A stretch of 64,000 nucleotides of DNA, taken from contig PVUG01000008.1 of NCBI GenBank assembly GCA_003001975.1, positions 62,001-126,000 on the forward strand. Reading direction: 5' to 3'. Source of the stretch: Martelella mediterranea. GTDB lineage: Bacteria; Pseudomonadota; Alphaproteobacteria; Rhizobiales; Rhizobiaceae. How positions within the stretch are numbered: the stretch's first letter is position 1; the number at the start of each line of letters is the position of its first letter. Below the pieces are notes generated by a model that was given only the letters and a program-made list of their open reading frames with translations, was not told the origin of the DNA and ran no database searches. Shown piece after piece: positions 1 through 9,149 of this stretch. The translations under genes and the position numbers were made by a program.

Positions 1-1
1 C

Positions 2-763
2 ATTTATCAGACTGTAATTGCTTTGGTTTTTCTTGCCGGGACGGCCGCCGCCAAGGCCGAGGACATCACACAACAGACCGTCTATACCATCGCCTTTTCC
101 GGGATCAAGATTGCCGACGCTGTCTTCGACACCACCGTGAATGACGGCGACTACCAGATCCGCGCCGATATCGAGGCGGCGGGAATCGGCAATCTTTTCA
201 CCTCCATTGCCGTGAAGGTCAATGCACAGGGCGACTGGAAGGACGGCCGACCGGAGACAAAAGCGTTTCAGCTGAGCTACCGCGACGGCGATTACGCCCG
301 CGACTACGGCGCGGAATTTTCCCGCAAGCGCGTGGTCTCCTCGACAATCGAGCCCAATCCCGGCCCGCGCGGCAATGACTGGGTCGACGTGACGGCAAAG
401 CATCTGCGCGGCGTCATCGACCCGATCTCGGCGCTGCTGCTGCCGCCGTCGAACAACCCCTGCCAGGGCAAGATCGCAATCTTCGACGGGGAGACGCGGC
501 TTGATCTGGAACTGGCCCCGGCCGGCACCAAACCGTTTTCCACCAAGGGCTTTTCCGGGCGCGCCGTCGGCTGCGCCATGCGCTTCCGCCCGATTGCCGG
601 TTACGAGCGCAAGGACGACGATATCCAGTATCTCGCCAATACCCGGGAACTGGTCGTCTGGTTCGCCTTCAACGAAGAGCTCAATGTCTATGCCCCGGTC
701 ACGGCGCAAATCCCGCTGAAGATCGGCCGGCTGACGATCTACGCCTCGAAATTCGGCGTCTGA
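2..763 (+). CDS. DUF3108 domain-containing protein, 5' end cut by the window
   Basis: The reading frame is open to the left edge of the window, so the true start lies upstream. The first visible residues form the hydrophobic core of a signal peptide ending in AAAKAED, so the protein is probably exported to the periplasm. The remaining 225 or so residues match the DUF3108 pattern of beta-rich proteins (YTIAFSGIKIADAVF near the mature N-terminus), a family of unknown function common in Rhizobiales. The TTG at 23 is an in-frame codon, not a convincing start. It is followed 24 bases later by a DMT transporter in the same orientation, which may be co-transcribed. The family call is from recollection of the domain pattern. 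Confidence 0.8.
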   Translation: MYQTVIALVFLAGTAAAKAEDITQQTVYTIAFSGIKIADAVFDTTVNDGDYQIRADIEAAGIGNLFTSIAVKVNAQGDWKDGRPETKAFQLSYRDGDYARDYGAEFSRKRVVSSTIEPNPGPRGNDWVDVTAKHLRGVIDPISALLLPPSNNPCQGKIAIFDGETRLDLELAPAGTKPFSTKGFSGRAVGCAMRFRPIAGYERKDDDIQYLANTRELVVWFAFNEELNVYAPVTAQIPLKIGRLTIYASKFGV

Positions 764-787
764 CATCCTGCACACGGGTTTTCCATC

Positions 788-1654
788 ATGCGCGCAACAC
801 TGATCGGCTTTTCAGCCGTCATCATGTGGTCGTTTCTGGCCCTGTTCACCGCGGCCTCCGGCCAGGTGCCGCCGTTCCAACTGTCGGCGATTGCCTTTGC
901 GATTGCGAGCCTCCCCGGCATTGCCGTGCTGATTGCCCGGCCGGAACGCCGCCATGCCCTGCGCCAGCCGGCAAAGGTGTGGATCGCGGGCATTACCGGG
1001 CTGTTCGGCTATCACTTCCTGTATTTTACCGCGCTGCGCAACGCGCCGGCCGTCGATGCCGGGCTGATCGCCTATCTCTGGCCGTTGCTGATCGTCGTCG
1101 GCTCGGCCCTGCTGCCGGGCGAAAAGCTGAAACTGCATCATGTTGCAGGCGCTGTGGCCGGTTTTGCCGGAACGGCGCTGCTGATCACGCGCGGCGGCGG
1201 GCTGACGGTCAGCGGAGACTATACGCTCGGCTACATCGCCGCCTTCCTCTGCGCCTTCACATGGTCGGGCTATTCGCTGATCTCGCGGTCCTTCTCCAAG
1301 GTTTCGACCGATGTGGTAACCGGTTTCTGCCTGGCGACATCGGTGTTGTCGCTCCTCTGCCATCTGCTGCTTGAAACCACGGTCTGGCCGCAATCGCCCG
1401 GCCAATGGCTTGCTGTCCTGGGGCTCGGCCTGTTTCCGGTCGGCATTGCCTTTTATGCGTGGGACTACGGCGTGAAGAAGGGCAATATCCAGGTGCTGGG
1501 CGCTGCAAGCTATGCCGCGCCGCTGCTTTCGACGATCATTCTGCTGGTGGCCCGGTTCGGCGAGCCCGGCTGGCGGGTGATCGTCGCCTGCCTGCTGATC
1601 ACCGGCGGGGCGATGCTTGCCGCCCGCGACATGATCGCCCGCAAGAAGAACTGA
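788..1654 (+). CDS. DMT/EamA family inner-membrane exporter (YddG-like)
   Basis: This 288-residue protein has about ten hydrophobic segments arranged as two EamA repeats, with no long soluble domain. That is the layout of the drug/metabolite transporter superfamily. The opening MRATLIGFSAVIMWSFLALF and the FGYHFLYFTALRNAPA segment resemble YddG-type aromatic amino-acid exporters, so metabolite efflux is likely, but the substrate cannot be read from sequence. ATG at 788 places the first membrane helix at the N-terminus as expected. The C-terminus ends in a basic RKKN tail, as is usual for a cytoplasmic end. It is convergent with the cupin gene, whose stop is 9 bases away. Confidence 0.85.
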   Translation: MRATLIGFSAVIMWSFLALFTAASGQVPPFQLSAIAFAIASLPGIAVLIARPERRHALRQPAKVWIAGITGLFGYHFLYFTALRNAPAVDAGLIAYLWPLLIVVGSALLPGEKLKLHHVAGAVAGFAGTALLITRGGGLTVSGDYTLGYIAAFLCAFTWSGYSLISRSFSKVSTDVVTGFCLATSVLSLLCHLLLETTVWPQSPGQWLAVLGLGLFPVGIAFYAWDYGVKKGNIQVLGAASYAAPLLSTIILLVARFGEPGWRVIVACLLITGGAMLAARDMIARKKN

Positions 1655-1663
1655 AAACGCGTA

Positions 1664-2107
1664 TTAACCGGCGGGCGTCCAGTCCGGGGCAGCAAGCTCG
1701 AAATCATCGAAAACGAAACCGGGTGCGACCGTGCAGCCCACAAGCGTGAAATCGCCGGTGGTTTCGGCCGCCTGCCAGTGGCCGGCGGGAATGACGCATT
1801 GCGGCCGCTCGCCGGCAACGACATCCGGCCCGAGCGTCATGGTCTTGCTTGCCCTGCCATCTGCCGAGATCATCAGTTTCAGCGGCGCGCCGGCATAATA
1901 GTGCCAGACCTCGACAGTGGTCAGCAGCCGGTGCCAGTGCGAGCGCTCGCCGGCCTTCAGCAGAAAATAGATCAGCGTCGAGGCGCCGCGCCCCGGTTCG
2001 CCCGCCATATCGCGAAAGGTTTCGACAAACCAGCCGCCTTCGGGATGCGGTTTCATCCCGAGCGTATCGATCACGGCCTCTGCGGTGATTGCGGCAGGCA
2101 CCGCCAT
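1664..2107 (-). CDS. DUF985 cupin-like protein
   Basis: This 147-residue soluble protein fits the DUF985/cupin_5 family. The pattern includes LGMKPHPEGGWFVETFRD near the N-terminus, then TLIYFLLKAGERSHWHRL and EVWHYYAGAPL, the last two being the metal- or ligand-lining strands of the double-stranded beta-helix. The function in this family is unknown; sugar epimerase-like folds are related. Its ATG overlaps the stop of gloB by one base (TGATG), so it is translationally coupled as the second gene of a gloB-cupin pair. Length is normal for the family. Confidence 0.85.
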   Translation of the reverse strand: MAVPAAITAEAVIDTLGMKPHPEGGWFVETFRDMAGEPGRGASTLIYFLLKAGERSHWHRLLTTVEVWHYYAGAPLKLMISADGRASKTMTLGPDVVAGERPQCVIPAGHWQAAETTGDFTLVGCTVAPGFVFDDFELAAPDWTPAG

Positions 2108-2877
2108 CAGAAACTGTCCTTCAACCGGCGGATTTCACCCAGAACCTCGGCATCGCTCGCATCTTCCATGCCGAGCTTTGCCCGGATCGCCGGATCGGCA
2201 ACCCTGAGGAAGGGATTGGTCTTCTTCTCAAGCCCGATTGTGGTCGGGATGGTGAAATCACCGGCGTCCCGCAACACCGCCACCGCTTCCGCGCGCTCTT
2301 TCAGAACCTGATTGTCCGGGTCGACCGAAAGCGCGAATCTGGCGTTGGTCAGCGTATATTCATGACCGAAATAGACTTCCGTCTCATCCGGCAGTGCCAG
2401 AAGCTTTTTCAGCGACGGCCACATGTCGGAGGCGGGACGCTCGAACAGGCGCCCACAGCCCATGGCAAACAGCGTATCGGCGGAAAACAGCAGGTTGTCA
2501 TCGATGAAGTGGTAGCAGACATGGCCCGCCGTATGGCCGGGCGTCTCGATCACATCGACGGTGCGGCCGGCAAAATCCAGCTTGTCGCCCTCGCCGACGG
2601 CAAGGTCCAGCCCCGGAATGACCACGGCCTCTTCCACCGGCCCGACGATCCGGCAATCATAACGCTCCTTCAGCAGAAGATTGCCCTCGACATGATCCTT
2701 GTGGTGATGTGTTGTGAAGACATCGGTAATCACCCAGCCGCGTTTTTCGGCTTCCGCAATCACCTTTTCGCCATCGGGGGCATCGATACTGACCGTCTTT
2801 TTCGTTTCCGGGTCGTGCACCAGCACCCCGTAATTGTCGGAACGGCACATGAAGACGGCGATTTCCAGTGAACCCAT
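2107..2877 (-). CDS. gloB: hydroxyacylglutathione hydrolase (glyoxalase II)
   Basis: The enzyme hydrolyses S-lactoylglutathione to D-lactate and glutathione, the second step of methylglyoxal detoxification in the cytoplasm. The 256-residue protein carries the metallo-beta-lactamase THxHxDH metal-binding motif at residues 56-62 (THHHKDH), a second metal region [13 protein letters not shown], and the C-terminal GHEYT segment typical of glyoxalase II. Length is standard. The upstream GAGG sits about nine bases before the ATG. The downstream cupin gene overlaps it by one base. It is divergent from the methyltransferase at 2964, a gloB-methyltransferase arrangement common in Rhizobiales. Confidence 0.95.
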   Translation of the reverse strand: MGSLEIAVFMCRSDNYGVLVHDPETKKTVSIDAPDGEKVIAEAEKRGWVITDVFTTHHHKDHVEGNLLLKERYDCRIVGPVEEAVVIPGLDLAVGEGDKLDFAGRTVDVIETPGHTAGHVCYHFIDDNLLFSADTLFAMGCGRLFERPASDMWPSLKKLLALPDETEVYFGHEYTLTNARFALSVDPDNQVLKERAEAVAVLRDAGDFTIPTTIGLEKKTNPFLRVADPAIRAKLGMEDASDAEVLGEIRRLKDSF

Positions 2878-2963
2878 TTCAAGCCTCGCGATTGCTTACC
2901 CATTCGGCTTCAATGTAGTACTGTGCGGTCTCAAGTCCAACCGGGGCAGCCTGAACTTCGCTC

Positions 2964-3728
2964 ATGAACGCCGATATCGTTGACCTTCGCGCCTTTTACC
3001 ACACACGGCTTGGACGGCTTGCCGCCCATTCCATTGCCATGGCGCTGGCGCCGGTCTGGCCGAAACTGCCGGATGAGCGGCTTTTGGGCCTTGGCTATTG
3101 CCTGCCCTATCTCGACCGCTTCGGCGCCGATGCCGAGCGCGTCATGTCGTTCATGCCCGCCTCACAGGGCGCCATAAACTGGCCGACCTCGGGCGCTTCG
3201 GCAACCGCGCTTGTGCTGGACGACGAATTGCCGCTGCCCGATGCCTCGATCGACCGGGTGCTGATGGTGCATGCGCTGGAATTCACCGAAAGCCCGCGCG
3301 AGACCATGCGCGAACTCTGGCGCATCCTCGCCCCCGGCGGCCGCCTCGTCATCGTTGCGCCCAACCGGCGCGGGGTCTGGGCGCGGCTGGAACATACCCC
3401 GTTCGGCAATGGCCGGCCCTATTCCAAGAGCCAGATCACCGAGCTTCTGCGCGAAACCAACTTCACCCCCGGCGCCTTTGCCGAGGCGCTGTTCTTTCCG
3501 CCATCGAAAAGCCGGGCTGTGCTGAAATTCCGCTCCAGCTTCGAGCGCTCCGGCCGCACCTTCTGGCCGGCCTTTTCCGGCGTCAACATCGTCGAAGCGC
3601 AAAAGCGGCTTTATCAGGGCCTGCCGGTGGCTGCCCGCGCATCGCGCAAGGTGCTGGTGCCCGCCCTTGCGCCGCAGGGCGTGCCGACAACCCGCAGCCG
3701 CCACCAAACCGGGCGGCACGGGGCCTGA
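2964..3728 (+). CDS. class I SAM-dependent methyltransferase
   Basis: This 254-residue protein contains a Methyltransf_11-like core. LPLPDASIDRVLMVHALEF (about residues 89-107) is the post-motif II/III region, followed by LWRILAPGGRLVIVAPNRRG, a hallmark of Rossmann-fold methyltransferases. Motif I is degenerate here (LGLGYCLPYLDRFG). The substrate is unknown. It lies divergent to gloB and about 87 bases upstream of hisC on the same strand. It is a conserved but uncharacterised alphaproteobacterial protein; I infer a small-molecule methyltransferase and cannot say more. Confidence 0.85.
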   Translation: MNADIVDLRAFYHTRLGRLAAHSIAMALAPVWPKLPDERLLGLGYCLPYLDRFGADAERVMSFMPASQGAINWPTSGASATALVLDDELPLPDASIDRVLMVHALEFTESPRETMRELWRILAPGGRLVIVAPNRRGVWARLEHTPFGNGRPYSKSQITELLRETNFTPGAFAEALFFPPSKSRAVLKFRSSFERSGRTFWPAFSGVNIVEAQKRLYQGLPVAARASRKVLVPALAPQGVPTTRSRHQTGRHGA

Positions 3729-3815
3729 GCGCCCTCGACAAAGCCGGCAATCCTGATTATTCCTTCTCCCGTTCAAAACGGCCGTCTGGGCCACATGTTG
3801 TTTTCGAGGTTTTCT

Positions 3816-4940
3816 ATGCCTGACCAGTCGATGAAGCCGACACCCCGCCCCGGTGTCATGGAGATTGCCGCCTATGTCCCCGGCAAGGACCATGTGGAGG
3901 GTGTTGCGAAGGTGCACAAGCTTTCGTCGAACGAGACCCCGCTCGGGCCCAGCCCGAAGGCGATAGAGGCGATGCGGAACCTTGCCGAAACCCTTGCGCT
4001 TTATCCCGACGGCCAGGCGACCGCGCTGCGCGAGGCGATTGCCGCCAAATATGGTCTCAACACCAAGAACATCATCTGCGGTAATGGTTCGGACGAACTG
4101 CTTGGTCTCCTCGCCCATATCTATCTGGGCGAAGGCGACGAGGCGATCATCACCGAACATGGCTTCCTCGTCTACAAGATCCAGATCATGGCGAACGGCG
4201 CGACGCCAGTCACGGTGAAGGAGAAGGATGCCACGGTCGATGTCGACGCCATTCTGGCCGCCGTCACCGATAAAACGCGGCTCGTCTTCATTGCCAATCC
4301 GGCAAATCCGACCGGCACCTATATCCCGTTTTCCGAGGTTCGCCGCCTGCATGCCGGCCTGCCGAAGAATGTCATTCTGGTGCTCGATGCCGCCTATGCC
4401 GAATATGTCCGCCGCAACGACTATGAGGCCGGTCTCGAACTGGTTGCCGAAAGCGCCAATGTGGTGATGACCCGGACCTTCTCGAAGGTTTACGGACTGG
4501 CAGCCCTGCGCGTCGGCTGGCTTTACGGCCCGCTGGAAATCGTCGGCGCGCTGGATCGTGTGCGCGGCCCGTTCAACCTCAATGCCCCGGCCATTGCAGC
4601 GGCAACCGCGGCCATTCAGGATGACGGCTTTACCCAGCACGCCATCGAATTCAATGCTGAATGGATCGAGACCCTGACCCGGGAATTTTCCGCAATCGGT
4701 CTCAAGGTCACCCCGTCGGTTACCAATTTCGTGCTGATCCACTTTCCCGACCGCGATGGCGCACGCGCTGCCGATGCTGACCGTTATCTTTCTGCGCGCG
4801 GCTATGTTCTGCGCGCCGTGGCAGGCTATGGCTTCCCGAACGCGCTGCGCATGAGTGTCGGCACGGAAGAGGCCAATCGCGGCGTGATCGCGGCCCTGAA
4901 GGAATTCATGGCCGAAAACAGCGAAACGGATGCGGCATGA
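3816..4940 (+). CDS. hisC: histidinol-phosphate aminotransferase
   Basis: This is a class I/II PLP-dependent aminotransferase that converts imidazole-acetol phosphate to histidinol phosphate. In rhizobia HisC-type enzymes may also aminate aromatic 2-keto acids. The PLP lysine is K224 in [17 protein letters not shown]. The substrate-binding N-terminus [11 protein letters not shown] and the NPANPTGTY motif are present. An in-frame ATG at 3795 would add seven residues, but GAGG lies just upstream of ATG 3816 and the sequence [14 protein letters not shown] looks like the family start, so 3816 is preferred. The stop overlaps the tyrC start by four bases (ATGA), giving a coupled hisC-tyrC operon. 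Confidence 0.93.
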   Translation: MPDQSMKPTPRPGVMEIAAYVPGKDHVEGVAKVHKLSSNETPLGPSPKAIEAMRNLAETLALYPDGQATALREAIAAKYGLNTKNIICGNGSDELLGLLAHIYLGEGDEAIITEHGFLVYKIQIMANGATPVTVKEKDATVDVDAILAAVTDKTRLVFIANPANPTGTYIPFSEVRRLHAGLPKNVILVLDAAYAEYVRRNDYEAGLELVAESANVVMTRTFSKVYGLAALRVGWLYGPLEIVGALDRVRGPFNLNAPAIAAATAAIQDDGFTQHAIEFNAEWIETLTREFSAIGLKVTPSVTNFVLIHFPDRDGARAADADRYLSARGYVLRAVAGYGFPNALRMSVGTEEANRGVIAALKEFMAENSETDAA

Positions 4941-5866
4941 GCGGTTTTATGTTTGAACGCATCGCCCTGATCGGCATCGGGCTGATCGGTTCCTCGCTCG
5001 CCCGCGATATCCGCGCCAAGGGGCTTGCGGGCGAAATCGTGGTCTCGACGCGCTCGCCGGAAACGCTGCGGCGCGCCGAAGAACTCGGCCTCGGCGACCG
5101 TTACACCGCTGCCGCCGAAGATGCCGTGCGCGGCGCCGATCTGGTGATCGTCTCCGTGCCCGTCGGCGCTTCCGGCGCGGTTGCCGAAAGGATTGCCCCC
5201 AATCTGAAGCCCGGCGCGATCCTCACCGATGTCGGCTCCACCAAGGCCTCGGTGATTGCGCAGATGGCGCCGCATGTGCCCGACGGCGTGCATTTCATCC
5301 CCGGCCACCCGATTGCCGGGACGGAACGCTCCGGACCGGATGCAGGCTTTGAAGGCCTGTTCGTCGACCGCTGGTGCATCCTGACCCCGCTTGAGGGTAC
5401 GGACGAAACCGCAATCGACAGTCTCACCGCATTCTGGCAGGCGCTGGGGTCGACGGTCGACCGGATGGAACCGGCACACCATGACAAGGTGCTGGCCATC
5501 GTCTCGCACCTGCCGCATATCATCGCCTACAACATCGTCGGCACCGCCGATGATCTGGAGACGGTGACGCAATCCGAAGTCATCCAGTATTCGGCCTCGG
5601 GCTTTCGCGACTTCACCCGCCTGGCAGCCTCCGACCCCACCATGTGGCGGGATGTGTGCCTGCACAACCGGGATGCGATTCTGGAAATGCTGGCGCGGTT
5701 TTCCGAGGATCTTGCCTATCTGCAGCGCGCCATCCGCTGGGGCGAAGGCGACAAGCTGTTCGAACTGTTCACCCGCACCCGCGATATCCGCCGCTCGATC
5801 ATCGAAGCCGGCCAGGATGTCGATGCCCCCGACTTCGGCCGCCACGGACTCGACAAGAAGGACTGA
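4937..5866 (+). CDS. tyrC: prephenate/arogenate dehydrogenase family protein
   Basis: The protein oxidatively decarboxylates prephenate or arogenate on the way to tyrosine. The N-terminal Rossmann fold has [17 protein letters not shown] (GxGxxG, about residues 10-25). It is followed by the family motif [12 protein letters not shown] near residue 120 and a helical dimerisation domain containing [14 protein letters not shown]. Length 309 is standard for the stand-alone alphaproteobacterial cyclohexadienyl dehydrogenase. It is translationally coupled to hisC by a four-base overlap, which fits a shared role in aromatic amino-acid synthesis. Whether prephenate or arogenate is preferred cannot be told from sequence. 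Confidence 0.92.
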   Translation: MSGFMFERIALIGIGLIGSSLARDIRAKGLAGEIVVSTRSPETLRRAEELGLGDRYTAAAEDAVRGADLVIVSVPVGASGAVAERIAPNLKPGAILTDVGSTKASVIAQMAPHVPDGVHFIPGHPIAGTERSGPDAGFEGLFVDRWCILTPLEGTDETAIDSLTAFWQALGSTVDRMEPAHHDKVLAIVSHLPHIIAYNIVGTADDLETVTQSEVIQYSASGFRDFTRLAASDPTMWRDVCLHNRDAILEMLARFSEDLAYLQRAIRWGEGDKLFELFTRTRDIRRSIIEAGQDVDAPDFGRHGLDKKD

Positions 5867-5884
5867 GCCCCCTTCTACGCCCCG

Positions 5885-6880
5885 TCAGACCGGCGGGATC
5901 TGGCCAAGCGGAATGAAACCGATCCGGGCCCGGCCATGGTCAACGCGGACATCGAGCGACATGGTGCGCTGACCGCCGGTAAACGACTTGATCAGCCCGG
6001 TCACCGTGGCAACGGGATTGGCGGCTTGCGGGAAGGCAAGCTGAATAACCTGCGAGATACCGTCGATACCGGTCAGCTCGACGCTGAACCGGCCATCCAG
6101 ATAGCCGTCCTGATCGAAGGAAAACCGGCCGGAGACGGCGAAATGCGATTCCTGTTCGCCAATCGCAAGCGTTGCCTGGTTCACAATACCGCTCTTGCCG
6201 CGAAGGGCGCTGGGCCGGATTTTCGTGGCCAGCAGCGATCCGCCGTCGTCAACCGTGGCGAGCAGGTTGACCGAAACCGCCGGCAGGGCCTCGGCATCGT
6301 TTTGCGGCCGCAGGACGCCGTTGGTCACCGTGAGGGCAAGATCGAGATCACCGTCATCATTGCGAACCAGCCCCTCGGCATATTCGGCCGTCAGCGTTCC
6401 CTGCTGACCGGCCGGCCCGGCAAAACGGGCCGTCAGCCCCTCAAGATCGTAGGAAATCAGACGCGGCGCCGAACGTCCGTAAATCAGCTTGCCGCCGAGG
6501 TGTTCCCATTCCGTCCGCAGCAGCATGCCGGCATCGTTGTCGAGTGTTGCAGGACCGGTTACCGTTGCCATCACGGACCAGGGCGCATAAACCGGCGCTT
6601 CGGCCAGAAGCTGCGGCGTATCGAACACGGCGTCTGTTTTACGATCGCGGACATGAAGACCATCGCAAAAGAAACCGAACCTTGCGGGGAAGCCCTGATA
6701 ACCGATATCCTCGCAGCTCACGACCGTATTGCGCCCGTCCTGGCCTTCCAGAAGCTCGAACATCCGGGCCTTGACGGTGCGGGCAATGAACAACCAGCCC
6801 AGTGCATAGACAGCCAGGAGGATGACCAGCACGATGAGTGACCACTTGAGAAATTTTCGCGTGCGGGTTGAACTTGCCAT
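5885..6880 (-). CDS. DUF2125 domain-containing membrane-anchored protein
   Basis: The protein is about 331 residues. A basic N-terminus is followed by one transmembrane helix (WSLIVLVILLAVYALGWLFIA) and then a long beta-rich domain of the DUF2125 family, probably periplasmic. A start at 6910 is possible, but the ATG at 6880 (MASSTRTRKFLKW) is preceded by GGGAAG at good spacing and puts the helix near the N-terminus, so I prefer it. DUF2125 proteins are typical of Rhizobiales and related alphaproteobacteria and have no known function. It is convergent with tyrC, 18 bases apart, and divergent from the ChaC-like gene. Confidence 0.85.
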   Translation of the reverse strand: MASSTRTRKFLKWSLIVLVILLAVYALGWLFIARTVKARMFELLEGQDGRNTVVSCEDIGYQGFPARFGFFCDGLHVRDRKTDAVFDTPQLLAEAPVYAPWSVMATVTGPATLDNDAGMLLRTEWEHLGGKLIYGRSAPRLISYDLEGLTARFAGPAGQQGTLTAEYAEGLVRNDDGDLDLALTVTNGVLRPQNDAEALPAVSVNLLATVDDGGSLLATKIRPSALRGKSGIVNQATLAIGEQESHFAVSGRFSFDQDGYLDGRFSVELTGIDGISQVIQLAFPQAANPVATVTGLIKSFTGGQRTMSLDVRVDHGRARIGFIPLGQIPPV

Positions 6881-6929
6881 GAAAGCTTCCCATTCTGTCC
6901 TTCGTTCCAAACGACGTCAGGCATAGCAT

Positions 6930-7481
6930 ATGGACGAATTCTGGGTATTTGGCTACGGCTCGTTGATGTGGAACCCCGGTTTCCCGAACCACAAGCGCGT
7001 GAATGCACGCCTTTCAGGCTATCATCGCAGCCTGTGCGTCTATTCCCATGTTCATCGCGGCACCGCGGAAATGCCCGGCCTTGTGCTCGGTCTCGACCGC
7101 GGCGGTTTTTGCGAGGGGGTCGCGTTCGCCGCCAAAAGCGACGATGAAGAGGCGGTGATGGACTATCTGCGCGCCCGGGAACTTGTTACCCGGGTCTACC
7201 GCGAACTGGTTTTGCCGGTCCGGCTTGAAAACGGCTCCACGGTCCCGGCGGTTGCCTATGTCGTCGACCATTCCCACACCCAATATGCGGGCAAGGTGGC
7301 ACCCGAACACGCTGCCGAACTGGTGCGCAACGGACATGGCCAGTCGGGCGCAAACCGCGATTACGTTCTCAACACGGTCGATCATCTGCGCCAGTTGCAG
7401 ATCGGCGACGCGGCACTGGAATCAATCGCCAGACTGCTTCGCAACGAACAGCCGCGCCCGAAATTCGGCGACGGCCCCTGA
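6930..7481 (+). CDS. gamma-glutamylcyclotransferase, ChaC-like
   Basis: ChaC-type enzymes cleave gamma-glutamyl peptides such as glutathione to 5-oxoproline and the free dipeptide. The diagnostic N-terminal substrate-binding loop FGYGSLMWNPGF is at residues 7-18. It is followed by RGTAEMPGLVLGLDRGGFCEGVAF, and by an RELVTRVY segment that typically carries the catalytic glutamate. Length 183 is typical of the bacterial family. It is divergent from the DUF2125 gene with only about 50 bases between the starts and convergent with plsC. A role in glutathione turnover is inferred from the family. Confidence 0.88.
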   Translation: MDEFWVFGYGSLMWNPGFPNHKRVNARLSGYHRSLCVYSHVHRGTAEMPGLVLGLDRGGFCEGVAFAAKSDDEEAVMDYLRARELVTRVYRELVLPVRLENGSTVPAVAYVVDHSHTQYAGKVAPEHAAELVRNGHGQSGANRDYVLNTVDHLRQLQIGDAALESIARLLRNEQPRPKFGDGP

Positions 7482-7496
7482 AACGCCGAACCCGAC

Positions 7497-8288
7497 CTAA
7501 GACCTGCCGGACGTCAGTGCCGCGACGCGCTCCTGCGTCACCGCGGGAAGGTCGAGATGCGGGTTTTCGGCAACGGTTTCGACAAGCAGGCGGTCGCTTT
7601 CCCGTTCCATGGTCTCGACAAGTTCGGCAAAAAACGCCTTGGGCGGTTTGCCCGGCGCAATGGCCGGCAGAACCCTCACCTTGAAATGGCCTTTCTGGCG
7701 GCGGAAATTGCCGCGCGGCCAGAACAGCCCCGGATGCATGACCACCGGCACCACGGGAACCGCAAGTCCACTGTAGATGAGCTGGATGCCGCGCTTGTAA
7801 TCCGGTTCAGCCCCCGGCGGACGCCGGGTTCCTTCCGGAAAGATGATCAGCTGCCGCCCGGTCTCGACCTCAGCCTTGGTGCGCTTGATCGCATCGGCCA
7901 TGGCCCGCCCGCTTGCCGCGCGGTCGACGGCAATCTGACGTTGTTTTTTCAGATACCAGCCGAAAAGCGGCATCTGGATCAGTTCGCGCTTCAGCATGAA
8001 GACCGAATCCGGCACCCACGGCAAAAGCATGATCGTGTCCCAGGCCGACTGATGCTTCGGCGCGATGATGCAGGGACCGTCGGGCAGGTTTTCCATCCCC
8101 TCGATCTCAAAGGTGGTCCCGACCCAGAAGCGCATCTGGCGATTGACGAAACGGCCCCAGCCCTGAACCACCACTCGATAGGCATTCTTGCGCGAGGCGG
8201 AAAAATAATAGGGCGACTGGACGATCATCCTGAGCGCCGTGCCGACGTAAAAGGCGGTATTGAACGCAAGAGAACGAAGAACGCCCAT
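7497..8288 (-). CDS. plsC: 1-acyl-sn-glycerol-3-phosphate acyltransferase
   Basis: PlsC acylates lysophosphatidic acid to phosphatidic acid at the inner membrane, the second acylation of phospholipid synthesis. The HX4D catalytic motif is H79-QSAW-D84 and the glycerophosphate-binding FPEGTR motif is at residues 150-155. An N-terminal hydrophobic stretch (RSLAFNTAFYVGTALRMIV) anchors the protein. Length 263 is normal. The upstream ydcF-like gene ends four bases before this ATG on the same strand, so the two genes are very likely co-transcribed. Rhizobia often have several PlsC paralogues, and this could be a specialised one. Confidence 0.92.
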   Translation of the reverse strand: MGVLRSLAFNTAFYVGTALRMIVQSPYYFSASRKNAYRVVVQGWGRFVNRQMRFWVGTTFEIEGMENLPDGPCIIAPKHQSAWDTIMLLPWVPDSVFMLKRELIQMPLFGWYLKKQRQIAVDRAASGRAMADAIKRTKAEVETGRQLIIFPEGTRRPPGAEPDYKRGIQLIYSGLAVPVVPVVMHPGLFWPRGNFRRQKGHFKVRVLPAIAPGKPPKAFFAELVETMERESDRLLVETVAENPHLDLPAVTQERVAALTSGRS

Positions 8289-8292
8289 GTCT

Positions 8293-8979
8293 CTATTTTT
8301 CCTGCCCTGCGGGGCTCAGCACCCTGAGCCCGGTCACCGCGCGCACATGCGCCCCGATGAATTTGAGATATTCCGACGCCAATACCTTCACATAACGCAG
8401 ATTGCCATACCAGGGGCCGTCGCCCTCGCCCATCTGCACAGGATAGCCGACGAATATCGTATCCGGATCGATATGCCGCAATTCGAACAGACTGCGCGGC
8501 AGGTGGTAGGCGCTGGTGACGACCAGCACGCGCCGATAGTCGTGCTCCTCGATCCATTTGCGGGTTTCCACCGCATTGCCATGGGTATCCAGCGCCTCGT
8601 AGCCGACATCGACACAGCATTCGAACAACTGGCTGTCGCCGCCGGTCAGAACACGGATGCTTTCCGGTGTGGTGGCGGGATTGACGCCCGAGATCAGCAA
8701 ACGCTCGCCCGCACCTTCGGTCAGAAGCAAGAGCGCCTCGTCGATACGGCGCGATCCGCCGGTCAGCACGACAATGGCATCGGTCTCGTAAAGCGCAGGC
8801 GGCCTGGTCGTCATCACACTGACCGAAAACCACAGGAAACCGCCGCCAAAGGCGATGACGACAGCAACAACGACGGCCAGCAAGGCGCGCAGCAGAAAAC
8901 ACCCACGCGAAGTCTCACCGCTCCGCGCACCGTCCCCGTGCCCGCTTGTTCCAGGCGACTTGCACACCCGCTCCGCCAT
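8293..8979 (-). CDS. YdcF family (DUF218) membrane-anchored protein
   Basis: This 228-residue protein has an N-terminal transmembrane helix (LLRALLAVVVAVVIAFGGGFLWF) followed by a DUF218/YdcF domain. The domain begins DAIVVLTGGSRRIDEALLLL and includes LISGVNP and VVTSAYHLPRS. Related proteins (SanA, ElyC) act in envelope integrity and bind nucleotides or polyprenyl-linked substrates, but the activity is not defined. The ATG is preceded by GGAAGGGAT, a good ribosome-binding site. It sits directly upstream of plsC, suggesting a small envelope-biogenesis operon downstream of ftsEX. Confidence 0.88.
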   Translation of the reverse strand: MAERVCKSPGTSGHGDGARSGETSRGCFLLRALLAVVVAVVIAFGGGFLWFSVSVMTTRPPALYETDAIVVLTGGSRRIDEALLLLTEGAGERLLISGVNPATTPESIRVLTGGDSQLFECCVDVGYEALDTHGNAVETRKWIEEHDYRRVLVVTSAYHLPRSLFELRHIDPDTIFVGYPVQMGEGDGPWYGNLRYVKVLASEYLKFIGAHVRAVTGLRVLSPAGQEK

Positions 8980-9149
8980 ATCCCTTCCATTCCAGCCGTT
9001 TTCCAGCCGCAGTTGCCGGTTGTTTCCGGCAGGACAACATTTCAGCGACTATCCGAATCAACCGGCCGCCGGTTCTCTATACATGACAGACGATATAGCT
9101 GAAATTCAGGCGGCAGGGCGACACCGGATAGGTTGCAAATCGGACCGGT

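Noticed and set aside
3162..4742. 526-codon open frame on the minus strand
   Set aside because: It is antisense to the methyltransferase and hisC genes, both of which have clear family motifs.
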